DNA of 64,000 nucleotides from Roseburia sp. Lineage in GTDB: Bacteria; Bacillota; Clostridia; Lachnospirales; Lachnospiraceae. The notes beneath the pieces were generated by a model. The model was not told the DNA's origin. It ran no database searches and saw only the letters and a list, made by a program, of their open reading frames with translations. The DNA is taken from assembly GCA_019421345.1 (NCBI GenBank), contig JAHZFL010000003.1, positions 36,416-100,415 of the forward strand, given 5' to 3'. Made by a program: the position numbers and the translations under genes. How positions within the stretch are numbered: position 1 is the first letter of the stretch; each line of letters begins with the position of its first letter. Shown piece after piece: positions 1-8,898 of the stretch.

Positions 1-160
1 TGGATTGAAAGTTCGCGGAGCGAACTTTCGAGAGAAATATTTGAACTTCAAGTGGATTCGTTGGATTGAAAGTTCGTAGAGCGAACTTTCGAGAGAAATA
101 TTTGAACTTCAAGTGGGTTCGTTGGATTGAAAGTTCGCGGAGCGAACTTTCAAGAGAAAT
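1..160. repeat. Three tandem 61-bp repeats with internal hairpins
   Basis: Copies begin at 1, 62 and 123, so the period is exactly 61 bp; the third copy is cut short near 160. Each copy carries the palindrome GAAAGTTCGC-GGA-GCGAACTTTC, a 10-bp stem with a 3-nt loop. The middle copy has T in place of C at the stem end, which still pairs as a U-G wobble in RNA, so the structure seems to be kept. The array lies 85 bp upstream of the biotin-carrier gene. It could act as an RNA stability or attenuation element in the operon leader, or be an intergenic repeat family. The first copy may be part of a longer array outside the window. Confidence 0.85.
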
Positions 161-244
161 TAATATGCCGGAGGGCGTTTCGGTAAGATATTCTAGGTTT
201 TTAAATAATATTTTAGTTTGGATGATATGAAGGAGGAAAATTGA

Positions 245-607
245 ATGAAAAGCTATACGATTACAGTAAATGGAACGGTTTATGATGTGACCGTAGAAGA
301 AAACGGTACGGTGAGCGCACCGGCGGCAGCGCCAAGACGCGCCGTAGCAGCGGCGCCTGCACCGGCAGCTCCTGCGGCAGCAGCGGGAGCTGGAAGTGTT
401 AAGATCGAGGCAGGAGCAGCCGGAAAGGTATTTAAGATTGAAAGCTCTGTCGGAACGGCAGTAAAAAAAGGAGATACCATCCTGATTCTGGAGATTATGA
501 AGATGGAGACTCCGGTTGTCGCAACTGAGGACGGAACTGTTGCAAGCATTGATGTAAATGTCGGCGATATGGTAGAGGCGGGAGCATTACTTGCAACGTT
601 AAACTAA
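245..607 (+). CDS. Biotin carboxyl carrier protein of a Na+-pumping decarboxylase
   Basis: A 120-residue biotinyl carrier. Residues 1-22 form a short beta segment, 23-50 an Ala/Pro-rich flexible linker, and 51-120 the biotinyl/lipoyl fold. The biotinylation motif EIMKMETP places the modified lysine at K86. In the family, the biotin swings between the carboxyltransferase (OadA-like) and the membrane beta subunit (OadB-like), both encoded directly downstream. An AGGAGG site lies 8 bases before the ATG. The substrate (oxaloacetate, methylmalonyl-CoA or glutaconyl-CoA) cannot be told from this subunit; the downstream OadA-like gene favours oxaloacetate or pyruvate carboxyl transfer. Confidence 0.93.
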   Translation: MKSYTITVNGTVYDVTVEENGTVSAPAAAPRRAVAAAPAPAAPAAAAGAGSVKIEAGAAGKVFKIESSVGTAVKKGDTILILEIMKMETPVVATEDGTVASIDVNVGDMVEAGALLATLN

Positions 608-626
608 GTTTGTTAGGAGGAAGACA

Positions 627-1775
627 ATGAGCTATTTTACAGAGACAATGGGCAACCTCCTGCAGCAGACCGCTTTCTTTAACCTGACATGGGGAAATTA
701 CGTTATGATCCTTGTTGCGTGCATTTTCCTGTATCTGGCGATCGCAAAGGGGTTTGAGCCGTTGCTGCTCGTTCCGATTGCCTTCGGTATGTTGCTTGTA
801 AATATCTATCCTGATATTTTTGCAAGCCCGGAGCAGATGAGTAATGGTGTAGGTGGATTATTGCATTATTTTTATGTGTTGGATGAATGGTCGATTCTGC
901 CCTCTTTGATATTCTTAGGGGTTGGTGCGATGACGGATTTCGGACCGCTGATCGCAAATCCAATCAGCTTCCTTTTGGGAGCGGCGGCACAGTTTGGAAT
1001 TTTCGGCGCATACTTTCTTGCTATTTTATGGGGATTTAATGACAAGGCTGCAGCGGCGGTATCAATTATCGGCGGTGCGGACGGTCCGACCTCTATTTTC
1101 CTTGCAGGAAAGCTCGGGCAGTCCGGTCTGATGGGACCGATTGCCGTGGCGGCGTATTCGTATATGGCGCTTGTTCCGGTCATTCAGCCGCCGATCATGA
1201 AGCTGCTTACGACAAAGAAAGAGCGCGCGATCAAGATGGAGAATTTAAGACCTGTCTCGAAATTAGAGAAGATATTATTCCCGATTGTCGTAACGATTGT
1301 AGTATGTACGATCCTTCCGACAACGGCTCCGCTTGTGGGTATGCTGATGCTCGGAAACCTGTTCCGTGAGTGCGGTGTTGTCCGTCAGTTGACAGATACG
1401 GCTTCCAACGCGCTGATGTATATCGTTGTAATCCTGCTCGGCACCTCCGTGGGAGCGTCCACAAGTGCAGAGGCATTCTTAAATATAACAACCTTAAAGA
1501 TTGTCGGACTTGGTCTGGTAGCATTTATGTTTGGTACGGCAGCGGGCGTATTGTTTGGTAAGCTGTTGTGCAAGGCTACGGGAGGCAAGATCAATCCTCT
1601 GATCGGTTCTGCCGGAGTGTCCGCTGTTCCTATGGCTGCCCGCGTATCGCAGAAGGTCGGCGCAGAGGAAGACCCGACAAACTTTTTACTTATGCATGCA
1701 ATGGGACCAAACGTTGCCGGTGTCATCGGTACTGCAGTAGCAGCCGGCGTATTTATGGCGATCTTTGGTATATAG
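627..1775 (+). CDS. oadB: Sodium-translocating decarboxylase beta subunit
   Basis: A 382-residue integral membrane protein of the OadB/MmdB/GcdB family. It decarboxylates carboxybiotin on the carrier protein and couples this to Na+ export. The family motif GGADGPT is at residues 149-155, with the conserved aspartate D152 that binds Na+ in characterised homologues. The sequence is dominated by hydrophobic segments (about 9-11) and ends in the conserved GPNVAGVIGTAVAAG region. The ribosome site TAGGAGGAAG lies 7 bases upstream. It is 19 bp after the biotin carrier and 12 bp before the carboxyltransferase, so this is one transcription unit. Confidence 0.94.
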   Translation: MSYFTETMGNLLQQTAFFNLTWGNYVMILVACIFLYLAIAKGFEPLLLVPIAFGMLLVNIYPDIFASPEQMSNGVGGLLHYFYVLDEWSILPSLIFLGVGAMTDFGPLIANPISFLLGAAAQFGIFGAYFLAILWGFNDKAAAAVSIIGGADGPTSIFLAGKLGQSGLMGPIAVAAYSYMALVPVIQPPIMKLLTTKKERAIKMENLRPVSKLEKILFPIVVTIVVCTILPTTAPLVGMLMLGNLFRECGVVRQLTDTASNALMYIVVILLGTSVGASTSAEAFLNITTLKIVGLGLVAFMFGTAAGVLFGKLLCKATGGKINPLIGSAGVSAVPMAARVSQKVGAEEDPTNFLLMHAMGPNVAGVIGTAVAAGVFMAIFGI

Positions 1776-1787
1776 GAGGATAGAGTA

Positions 1788-3206
1788 ATGTCAGAAGTTG
1801 TTAAGAAACCTTTAAAAATCACAGAGACGATTCTGCGTGACGCGCACCAGTCTCTGATCGCGACAAGAATGACAACAGAGCAGATGCTGCCGATCGTAGA
1901 AAAGATGGATCAGGTCGGTTTCCATGCTGTAGAGTGCTGGGGCGGAGCAACCTTTGACGCATCCCTTCGTTTCTTAAAGGAAGATCCGTGGGAGCGTCTG
2001 CGTAAACTAAGAGACGGTTTTAAGAATACACAGCTTCAGATGCTGTTCCGCGGACAGAATATTTTAGGCTACCGTCCGTATGCGGACGATGTGGTAGAGT
2101 ACTTTGTACAAAAGTCCATTGCCAACGGCATTAACATCATCCGTATCTTTGACTGTCTGAATGATCTGCGTAATTTGCAGACAGCGGTGACTGCCTGCAA
2201 TAAGGAGAAAGGGCACGCACAGGTTGCACTGTCCTATACCTTAGGCGATGCTTATACCTTAGAGTACTGGACCGAGATGGCAAAGAAGATCGAGGAGATG
2301 GGTGCGGATTCCATATGCATCAAGGATATGGCAGGACTTTTAGTGCCGCAGCAGGCAGATGAGCTGGTGCGTGCACTCAAGGAGTCCACAAATCTTCCGA
2401 TCGAGCTTCATACACATTATACCTCCGGTGTTGCATCCATGACATACATGAAAGCCGTTGAGGCGGGATGTGATATTATCGACACGGCGATGTCTCCGTT
2501 TGCGCTTGGCACTTCCCAGCCTGCAACTGAGGTTATGGTGGAGGCGTTTAAGGGAACAGCGTTTGATACCGGCTTAGACCAGAACAAGCTGGCAGAGATT
2601 GCTGATTACTTCCGTCCGATGCGCGAGCAGGCATTGGAGAGCGGGCTGATGAATCCAAAGGTATTGGGTGTAAATATTAAGACCTTATTGTATCAGGTAC
2701 CGGGCGGCATGCTTTCCAATCTGATCTCTCAGTTGAAGGAGCAGGGCAAGGAGGATAAATATGAGGAGGTGCTTGCGGAAGTGCCGCGTGTGCGCAAAGA
2801 CCTCGGTGAGCCGCCTCTTGTTACGCCGTCCTCCCAGATTGTCGGCACACAGGCAGTCTTTAATGTACTGATGGGCGAGCGCTATAAGGTAGCGACGAAG
2901 GAGACGAAGGACGTTCTTCTCGGAAAGTACGGTCAGACGGTAAAGCCGTTTAATCCGGAAGTCGTAGATAAGGTTCTCGGTGAGGAGAAGAAGAATGCGA
3001 TCACCTGCCGCCCGGCTGATCTGCTTGAGCCGGAGCTTGCGAAGCTTGAGGAGGAGATGAAGCAGTGGAAACAGCAGGACGAGGATGTTCTTTCCTATGC
3101 ACTGTTCCCACAGGTTGCAACTGAATTTTTCAAATACCGCGAGGCGCAGCAGAAGAAGGTAGACGTGACGATTGCGGACACCAAAAACGGCGCTTATCCG
3201 GTTTAA
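1788..3206 (+). CDS. oadA: Oxaloacetate decarboxylase alpha / pyruvate carboxyltransferase subunit
   Basis: A 472-residue carboxyltransferase of the pyruvate carboxylase / OadA type. The TIM barrel (about residues 10-290) carries RDAHQS (17-22), the catalytic-lysine motif CIKDMAG (177-183) and the metal ligands in HTHYTSG (208-214). The C-terminal part is the conserved carboxylase region. Unlike many OadA proteins it has no fused biotinyl domain, which fits the separate carrier gene at 245. The likely reaction moves CO2 from oxaloacetate to biotin, giving pyruvate. The reverse role, or methylmalonyl-CoA:pyruvate transcarboxylation, remains possible if another carboxyltransferase lies upstream of the window. 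Confidence 0.9.
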   Translation: MSEVVKKPLKITETILRDAHQSLIATRMTTEQMLPIVEKMDQVGFHAVECWGGATFDASLRFLKEDPWERLRKLRDGFKNTQLQMLFRGQNILGYRPYADDVVEYFVQKSIANGINIIRIFDCLNDLRNLQTAVTACNKEKGHAQVALSYTLGDAYTLEYWTEMAKKIEEMGADSICIKDMAGLLVPQQADELVRALKESTNLPIELHTHYTSGVASMTYMKAVEAGCDIIDTAMSPFALGTSQPATEVMVEAFKGTAFDTGLDQNKLAEIADYFRPMREQALESGLMNPKVLGVNIKTLLYQVPGGMLSNLISQLKEQGKEDKYEEVLAEVPRVRKDLGEPPLVTPSSQIVGTQAVFNVLMGERYKVATKETKDVLLGKYGQTVKPFNPEVVDKVLGEEKKNAITCRPADLLEPELAKLEEEMKQWKQQDEDVLSYALFPQVATEFFKYREAQQKKVDVTIADTKNGAYPV

Positions 3207-3263
3207 GCAAACGTATGATACGAGATGCTTTTTGGGTCATAGGCATTTCGTATAGATGAACGG

Positions 3264-3313
3264 AAAAATCCGGCAAGAGAAAGCAAAGGACTGCTTTTTC
3301 TGCCGGATTTTTC
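3264..3313. terminator. Rho-independent terminator after the decarboxylase operon
   Basis: Inverted repeat AAAAATCCGGCA... / TGCCGGATTTTT around a purine-rich centre, with further pairing of AAAGCA with TGCTTTTT inside. It ends in a T tract. The A tract on the left arm makes it usable in both directions, so it can also end the convergent SOD-like gene. Confidence 0.85.
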
Positions 3314-3343
3314 TGTTAAATGCGATGCGGCATATTACAGATA

Positions 3344-3826
3344 TCAGCGTATCACGCCGCAGCCTATCTTTTCACCGGAGTTTCCGGAAGGCTGTGTCAT
3401 AAAATCATCCGGCATACGATGGATAATGACGGAGCGTCCGATAATTTCGGGAATACGAAAGCGCTTGTCATAAAATGCAGTCCATGCGTAGCCCTGATTG
3501 CCAAGCAGCGGAAGCAGGTCACCTGTATGCTGCGGGTGCGGCGCCCTCTGACGTGAATAGTGGTCGCCTGTGTGAGTAAAGTTGTCTGAGCAATCGCCGT
3601 ATTCATGGATGTGCATTCCATAGAAATTGGAGCTGCCGGAATCTCTTAGATTTGGAAGTCCGAAGATTTCCGCCTCTACCAGCACACCGTCATAATTTGT
3701 CATATAAAATTTGACGAGACCGGAGAGGTCGGGCGCGGCAGGTCCTCCTGTCACCCATGCCATCGCGTCCGGCTGTTTGTTTTGCAGAGCCCATAAAAAT
3801 TCCTGTGCGGGTGTGACATCTCTCAT
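3344..3826 (-). CDS. sodC: Copper/zinc superoxide dismutase family protein
   Basis: A 160-residue protein of the CuZn-SOD fold. Metal ligands are visible in family order: HIHEYGDC (H72, H74), GDHY (H89), H97 and H100 in the zinc loop, D103 in TGD, and H136 in SVIIH. The ATG at 3826 has GGAG ten bases upstream; a longer GTG start at 3853 has no ribosome site. No signal peptide is visible, which is unusual because most bacterial CuZn-SODs are exported. A cytosolic enzyme, a non-classical export route or a metal-storage role are alternatives. It is a single gene facing the decarboxylase operon terminator. Confidence 0.82.
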   Translation of the reverse strand: MRDVTPAQEFLWALQNKQPDAMAWVTGGPAAPDLSGLVKFYMTNYDGVLVEAEIFGLPNLRDSGSSNFYGMHIHEYGDCSDNFTHTGDHYSRQRAPHPQHTGDLLPLLGNQGYAWTAFYDKRFRIPEIIGRSVIIHRMPDDFMTQPSGNSGEKIGCGVIR

Positions 3827-3913
3827 ACTGGGGTTTCTCCATATTCTTGACACTGTTTGCGGCTGTAAATTGCCGCCTTTTTCTTATTGTATGTAAAATC
3901 ATTTTTCCTGTTC

Positions 3914-3941
3914 TTGAAAAAAAAATCATATTTGATATAAT
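3914..3941 (+). promoter_or_regulatory. Promoter of the rpiR-cmk-ispH-rpsA unit
   Basis: TTGAAA (3914-3919) and TATAAT (3936-3941) are separated by 16 bp. TGA directly before the -10 box gives an extended -10. It lies 30 bp before the regulator's ATG. Confidence 0.7.
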
Positions 3942-3971
3942 CTAACTATTGGCGATTTCGGGAGGATGATT

Positions 3972-4904
3972 ATGGGCAAAACGAATGACCTGAGCAATCG
4001 CATCAATGATGCGTACGGCAGGCTGAGCAAGGGGCAGAAGCTGCTGGCGACCTATATAACGGATAATTATGATAAAGCAGTCTTTTTGACAGCCGCAAAG
4101 CTCGGAGAAGTGGTGGGGGTCAGTGAATCGACAGTCGTGCGTTTTGCGATGCATTTGGGTTATAAGGGTTACCCTGAATTTCAGAGTGCTCTTGAGGAGC
4201 TTGTGCGAAACAAGCTCAATTCGATCCAGCGCATGGAGGTCACCTACGGGAGGATCAGCCAGTCAAAAATTTTAGAGTCTGTGCTCAAATCCGATGCGGA
4301 TAAGATACAGGCAACATTGGAGAAGATTGATGAAAATGCGTTTCAGCTTGCAGTCGATACGATTCTTTCCGCAAAGCATATCTATATTATCGGCATCCGA
4401 AGCTGTGCGCCGCTCGCAGGCTTTCTCTCGTTTTATTTTACGCTGATGTTTGATAATGTACATTTGCTTCAGACAAGCAGCTCGAGTGAGATTTTTGAGC
4501 AGATGGTGCGCATCGGCAAGGAGGATGTGATCATCGGTATCAGCTTTCCGCGCTATTCCATGCGCACGCTAAAGGCGATGGAATTTGCCAATAACCGGAG
4601 CGCGAAAGTCATTACCTTAACAGACAGCGTGCATTCGCCGATGAATCTTTATTCATCTTGTAATCTCATCGCAGAAAGCGATATGGCGTCGATCGTGGAT
4701 TCACTGGTAGCACCGCTTTCGGTGATCAATGCGCTGATCGTCGCGCTGTGTATGAGAAAGCAGGGAGAGGTTGCAAAGACATTGGAGATGCTTGAGGATA
4801 TTTGGGACGAGTATCAGGTTTATGAAAACGATGAGATCAATTATATTGATGATTCCATCAAGATGCGTTACGCCAGAATAGGAGACAGCGATTTTAATGA
4901 GTAG
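3972..4904 (+). CDS. MurR/RpiR family transcriptional regulator
   Basis: A 310-residue regulator with an N-terminal RpiR-type helix-turn-helix (about residues 15-75; core KLGEVVGVSESTVVRFAMHL) and a C-terminal SIS sugar-phosphate-binding domain (about 110-250). The start at 3972 is chosen because GGAGG at 3961-3965 leaves a normal 6-base spacer; the in-frame ATG at 3966 touches the ribosome site. These regulators usually sense phosphosugars, but no sugar genes are adjacent, so the ligand and targets are unknown. Its last 8 bases overlap the next gene (ATGAGTAG), which implies translational coupling. Confidence 0.88.
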   Translation: MGKTNDLSNRINDAYGRLSKGQKLLATYITDNYDKAVFLTAAKLGEVVGVSESTVVRFAMHLGYKGYPEFQSALEELVRNKLNSIQRMEVTYGRISQSKILESVLKSDADKIQATLEKIDENAFQLAVDTILSAKHIYIIGIRSCAPLAGFLSFYFTLMFDNVHLLQTSSSSEIFEQMVRIGKEDVIIGISFPRYSMRTLKAMEFANNRSAKVITLTDSVHSPMNLYSSCNLIAESDMASIVDSLVAPLSVINALIVALCMRKQGEVAKTLEMLEDIWDEYQVYENDEINYIDDSIKMRYARIGDSDFNE

Positions 4905-6162
4905 TGTCATTGTAGTCGGCGGAGGACCGGCGGGGATGTTTGCGGCAATCGCTGCCGCAGAGCACGGGCATACGGTCACCTTGCTTGAGAAAAATGAGAA
5001 GCTTGGAAAGAAGCTCTACATCACGGGGAAGGGACGGTGCAATATTACAAACGCGGGGGATATGGACACATTATTTGCCAATGTGATGACAAATCCAAAG
5101 TTTTTATACAGCGCGTTCTATGCGTACGACAATGAGCGGGTCATTGATTTTTTTGAAAAAAACGGACTGGCGACAAAGGTGGAACGCGGCGGGCGTGTTT
5201 TTCCGGTCTCGGATCATTCCTCGGATGTCATTGCAGTCTTGCAGAGGATTTTGCGGGAACGGCAGGTAAGGGTCAGACTGCATACACAGGTGGAGCGGCT
5301 TTTGACGAAGGACTGTGCCGATACATCTAAGAAATCTGTGGAGGGGGCGCGGTGCGTTAATGGCGTGCGTCTTTCTGACGGCAGCGAGCTTTTGGCGGAT
5401 GCGGTGGTTGTTGCGACCGGGGGCTTTTCCTATCAGACGACAGGGGCGACCGGAGACGGTTACCGTTTTGCCAGGGAGCTTGGTCATACGGTGACGGACA
5501 TCTATCCGTCGCTTGTGCCATTTTATGCAAAAGAAGAATATGTACCGCGTTTGCAGGGGCTTGCACTGAAAAATATCTCCGTGCGCATCCGTGACGGAAA
5601 AAAGCTGCTGTATGAGGCGTTCGGTGAGCTGCTGTTTACACATTTTGGCGTCAGTGGACCGCTGATCTTAAGTGCAAGCGCGGCGATCAGACCGAAGCTT
5701 GTCAATAAGATTTTGGGAATGGAGATCGATCTAAAGCCGGCGCTTTCTTTTGAGCAGCTTGACGCGCGTCTGCTGCGTGATTTTGAGGAGGCAAAGAATA
5801 AACGGTTTAAAAATGCCGTTGACCATTTGTTTCCGGCAAAAATGATCCCGGTGATGCTGGAGCTTAGCGGAATCTCCCCGGAGAAAAAGGTCAATGAGGT
5901 CACAAGGGAGGAACGCCAAGGCTTTGCGCGGCTGATCAAGGCATTTCCGGTAACGTTAAATGGCGTGCGCGATTTTAAGGAAGCGATCATCACGCGCGGC
6001 GGGGTCAAAGTAAAGGAGATCAATCCGTCCACGATGGAGTCAAGGCTTGTGGGAAATCTTTATTTCTGCGGCGAAGTGCTTGATCTGGATGCGATGACCG
6101 GAGGGTATAATCTGCAGATCGCATGGTCGACGGGGTATCTGGCAGGAAGCAGCATTTTATAG
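4897..6162 (+). CDS. HI0933/BaiN-family FAD-dependent oxidoreductase
   Basis: A 421-residue flavoprotein. The N-terminal Rossmann motif GGGPAGMFAAIAAAEHG (residues 7-23) binds FAD. The family motif KLYITGKGRCNITN follows near 45. The C-terminal FAD segment with FCGEVLDLDAMTGGYNLQ is at about 386-403. The family (YhiN/HI0933, BaiN) is conserved but only partly characterised; some members reduce bile-acid intermediates, most have no known substrate. It is coupled to the RpiR gene and followed 17 bp later by cmk, an arrangement common in Clostridia. Confidence 0.88.
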   Translation: MSSVIVVGGGPAGMFAAIAAAEHGHTVTLLEKNEKLGKKLYITGKGRCNITNAGDMDTLFANVMTNPKFLYSAFYAYDNERVIDFFEKNGLATKVERGGRVFPVSDHSSDVIAVLQRILRERQVRVRLHTQVERLLTKDCADTSKKSVEGARCVNGVRLSDGSELLADAVVVATGGFSYQTTGATGDGYRFARELGHTVTDIYPSLVPFYAKEEYVPRLQGLALKNISVRIRDGKKLLYEAFGELLFTHFGVSGPLILSASAAIRPKLVNKILGMEIDLKPALSFEQLDARLLRDFEEAKNKRFKNAVDHLFPAKMIPVMLELSGISPEKKVNEVTREERQGFARLIKAFPVTLNGVRDFKEAIITRGGVKVKEINPSTMESRLVGNLYFCGEVLDLDAMTGGYNLQIAWSTGYLAGSSIL

Positions 6163-6179
6163 AGAAAGAGGAAAGTAGG

Positions 6180-6854
6180 ATGAGTATGAATATAGCGATT
6201 GACGGACCTGCGGGCGCGGGAAAGAGTACGATTGCAAAGCGTCTTGCAAAGGAGCTTGGGTTTATTTATGTTGATACGGGGGCGATGTACCGCGCAATGG
6301 CATATTATTTTCTGTCAAACGGGATTAAGGCGGAGGATGAAGCGGCAGTTGCCGCAGCCTGCCCGAGGGTAGATGTGACGATTGCCTATGAGAACGGGGA
6401 ACAGCAGGTGATCCTAAACGGAGAGAATGTCAACGGCGTGATCCGCACGGAGGAGGTCGGCAATCTGGCGTCGGCAACCAGCGTTTATCCGATCGTCAGA
6501 GAGAAGCTGGTGGAGCTTCAGCGTCAGCTTGCGGATAAGGCGGATGTGATCATGGACGGCAGAGACATCGGTACCTGCGTGCTGCCAAAGGCACAGGTGA
6601 AGATTTATCTGACCGCAAGCGCCGGGACAAGAGCAAGCCGCAGATATGAGGAGCTTGCGGCAAAAGGAATCTCCTGTAATCTGGAGGAGATCGAGCAGGA
6701 TATTATTGCGCGTGATAAGCGTGATATGGAGCGTGAGACCTCGCCGCTAAAGCAGGCGAAGGACGCCGTTTTGGTCGACAGCTCAGAGCTTACGATCGAC
6801 GAGGTCGTGGCGAAATTGCGCAGCATTTACGAGCAGGCGGCAAAGGAATCATAG
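6180..6854 (+). CDS. cmk: Cytidylate kinase
   Basis: A 224-residue (d)CMP kinase. The P-loop GPAGAGKST is near residues 9-17, YVDTGAMYRAM follows, and MDGRDIGT carries the nucleotide-binding DGRD motif. It phosphorylates CMP and dCMP with ATP in pyrimidine salvage. The ATG at 6180 with the purine-rich AGAGGAAAG upstream is preferred over a longer reading frame beginning inside the previous gene; a second ATG at 6186 is possible. The order cmk-ispH-rpsA is typical of Clostridia, although the acyltransferase gene often found here is absent. Confidence 0.95.
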   Translation: MSMNIAIDGPAGAGKSTIAKRLAKELGFIYVDTGAMYRAMAYYFLSNGIKAEDEAAVAAACPRVDVTIAYENGEQQVILNGENVNGVIRTEEVGNLASATSVYPIVREKLVELQRQLADKADVIMDGRDIGTCVLPKAQVKIYLTASAGTRASRRYEELAAKGISCNLEEIEQDIIARDKRDMERETSPLKQAKDAVLVDSSELTIDEVVAKLRSIYEQAAKES

Positions 6855-6870
6855 AAAGGAAAAAGTAAAT

Positions 6871-7722
6871 ATGAAGGTTACTCTGGCAAAAAGCGCCGGA
6901 TTCTGCTTCGGCGTTAAGCGCGCGGTAGATACCGTGTACGAAAGGCTTGCAGAGGGAGGCGCAATCTATACTTACGGTCCGATCATTCACAATGAGGAGG
7001 TCGTTTCAGATTTGGAGAAGCGCGGCGTGATTGTCGTGCAGAATATGGAGGAGCTGCGCGATAAGCCGCAGGGAACGGTGATCATCCGTGCACATGGTGT
7101 GGAGAAGGGCGTCTGCGAACAAATTGAGGCGCTTGGTTTTTCTGTCGTGGACGCGACATGTCCGTTCGTGCTTAAGATTCACCGACTGGTGGAGCGTCAC
7201 AGCAGAGAGGGCGCACAGATTGTCATTGTCGGAAACGAGGCGCACCCTGAGGTCAGGGGGATTAAAAGCTGGTCGTCCGCAGACTGCACAACGGTCATCG
7301 GCGACCGCAGCGACGCGGAAAATTTTACGGCAGATAAGGGAAAAAAGGTCTGTATTGTATCACAAACGACATTTAATTACAATAAATTTCAAGAATTAGT
7401 TGAAATTATAAATAAAAAAGGGTATGATATAATTGTTTTAAATACCATCTGTAACGCGACAGAAGAACGCCAGACCGAAGCGAAGGCGCTTGCGGGCAAG
7501 TCAGACGTGATGATCGTGATCGGCGGCAGGAACAGTTCCAATACGCAGAAGCTATTTGAAATATGCAAAAAAGAATGCAAAAATACTTACTATATACAAA
7601 CTGTAAAGGATTTAGAGCCAGCCGGCTTTAAGCCTGTCGATAACGTAGGTATTACCGCAGGGGCTTCTACCCCAAACAATATTATTGAGGAGGTTCAAAA
7701 GAATGTCAGAAATGAGCTTTGA
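6871..7722 (+). CDS. ispH: 4-hydroxy-3-methylbut-2-enyl diphosphate reductase
   Basis: A 283-residue IspH, the last enzyme of the MEP isoprenoid pathway. It reduces HMBPP to IPP and DMAPP using a [4Fe-4S] cluster. The three cluster cysteines are in SAGFCFGVKRAV (C12), VDATCPF (about C96) and TICNATEERQ (about C193). The substrate-binding SSNT motif is in GGRNSSNTQKL. In many Clostridia IspH is fused to ribosomal protein S1. Here the two are separate frames overlapping by 20 bp, which looks like an unfused version of the same coupling. Confidence 0.96.
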   Translation: MKVTLAKSAGFCFGVKRAVDTVYERLAEGGAIYTYGPIIHNEEVVSDLEKRGVIVVQNMEELRDKPQGTVIIRAHGVEKGVCEQIEALGFSVVDATCPFVLKIHRLVERHSREGAQIVIVGNEAHPEVRGIKSWSSADCTTVIGDRSDAENFTADKGKKVCIVSQTTFNYNKFQELVEIINKKGYDIIVLNTICNATEERQTEAKALAGKSDVMIVIGGRNSSNTQKLFEICKKECKNTYYIQTVKDLEPAGFKPVDNVGITAGASTPNNIIEEVQKNVRNEL

Positions 7723-8821
7723 ACAAATGCTGGAAGAATCATTTAAAACAATAAGAAATGGAGAGGTAGTTGAGGGTACCGTTATCGATGTGAAACCTGA
7801 TGAGATCGTTTTGAATATCGGCTACAAGGCAGACGGAATCATTACGCGCAATGAATATACCAACGAGTCTAACGTGGACCTGACAACTATGGTGTCTGTC
7901 GGTGACACGATGGAGGCGAAGGTTTTAAAAGTAAACGACGGTGAGGGACAGGTTATGCTGACCTATAAGCGTCTGGCTGCAGAGAAGGGAAGCAAGAGAT
8001 TAGAGGAAGCTTTCGAGAATAAGGAGGTTCTGACGGCAAAGGTTGCACAGGTATTGGACGGCGGCTTATGCGTGATCGTTGACGAGACAAGAGTCTTTAT
8101 CCCGGCAAGCCTTGTATCGGATTCCTATGAGAAGGATCTGACAAAGTATAAGGATCAGGAGATCGAGTTCGTGATCAGCGAGTTTAATCCGAAGCGCAGA
8201 AGAATCATCGGCGACAGAAAGCAGCTTTTGGTTGCAAGAAAGCTAGAGCAGCAGAAGGAGCTGTTTGCTAAGATCAAGGTTGGCGACGTTCTGGAAGGAA
8301 CAGTAAAGAATGTAACTGATTTTGGCGCATTTATCGACCTGGGTGGTGCAGACGGTCTGCTTCATATTTCCGAGATGTCATGGGGCAGAGTGGAGAGCCC
8401 GAAGAAGGTATTTAATGTCGGTGAAACCGTAAAGGTGTTTATTAAGGATATTAATGACACAAAGATTGCCCTCAGTATGAAGTTCCCGGCTGAGAATCCG
8501 TGGAATGGCGCTGCCGAGAAATTTGCAATCGGAAATATCGTAACGGGTAAGGTTGCCAGAATGACAGATTTCGGGGCTTTCGTTGAGTTAGCACCGGGTG
8601 TCGACGCGCTGCTGCATGTATCCCAGATTTCCAGAGATCATGTAGAGAAGCCGTCAGATGTCTTAAAGGTTGGTCAGGAGGTAGAAGCTAAGATTGTTGA
8701 CTTCAGCGAGGATGAGAAGAAGATCAGCTTATCAATGAAGGCTTTGACAGCATCAGATGAGACCGACGATGCAGATGTTGCAGACGTAGATATTGAGGCT
8801 GTGGCACAGGAAGAAGAATAA
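7703..8821 (+). CDS. rpsA: 30S ribosomal protein S1 homologue (four S1 domains)
   Basis: A 372-residue protein with four S1 RNA-binding domains. The first two (about residues 15-85 and 100-170) are degenerate. The last two are canonical, with VTDFGAFIDLGGADGLLHIS and MTDFGAFVELAPGVDALLHV. E. coli S1 has six domains; four is usual in Firmicutes. The ATG at 7703 has GGAGG nine bases upstream and lies inside ispH, so translation is probably coupled. The acidic C-terminal tail ends in QEEE. It should help mRNA binding on the 30S subunit, though Firmicute homologues are not always ribosome-bound. Confidence 0.92.
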   Translation: MSEMSFEQMLEESFKTIRNGEVVEGTVIDVKPDEIVLNIGYKADGIITRNEYTNESNVDLTTMVSVGDTMEAKVLKVNDGEGQVMLTYKRLAAEKGSKRLEEAFENKEVLTAKVAQVLDGGLCVIVDETRVFIPASLVSDSYEKDLTKYKDQEIEFVISEFNPKRRRIIGDRKQLLVARKLEQQKELFAKIKVGDVLEGTVKNVTDFGAFIDLGGADGLLHISEMSWGRVESPKKVFNVGETVKVFIKDINDTKIALSMKFPAENPWNGAAEKFAIGNIVTGKVARMTDFGAFVELAPGVDALLHVSQISRDHVEKPSDVLKVGQEVEAKIVDFSEDEKKISLSMKALTASDETDDADVADVDIEAVAQEEE

Positions 8822-8834
8822 GAGATGTTGAATA

Positions 8835-8863
8835 GGCTTCCACATCTGTGGAAGCCTGTTTTT
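8835..8863 (+). terminator. Terminator after rpsA
   Basis: Perfect 10-bp stem GGCTTCCACA / TGTGGAAGCC with a 2-base loop, followed by TGTTTTT. It lies 13 bp after the S1 stop codon. Confidence 0.92.
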
Positions 8864-8898
8864 ACCTGTTGGGAAACTTTACACTCCATCAGGCAAAA

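Noticed and set aside
1..160. CRISPR array
   Set aside because: Only three units, with no variable spacers: the whole 61-bp unit repeats, and no cas genes are in the window.
280..549. Antisense reading frame over the biotin-carrier gene
   Set aside because: Low-complexity frame caused by the Ala/Pro-rich linker codons of the real gene; no ribosome site.
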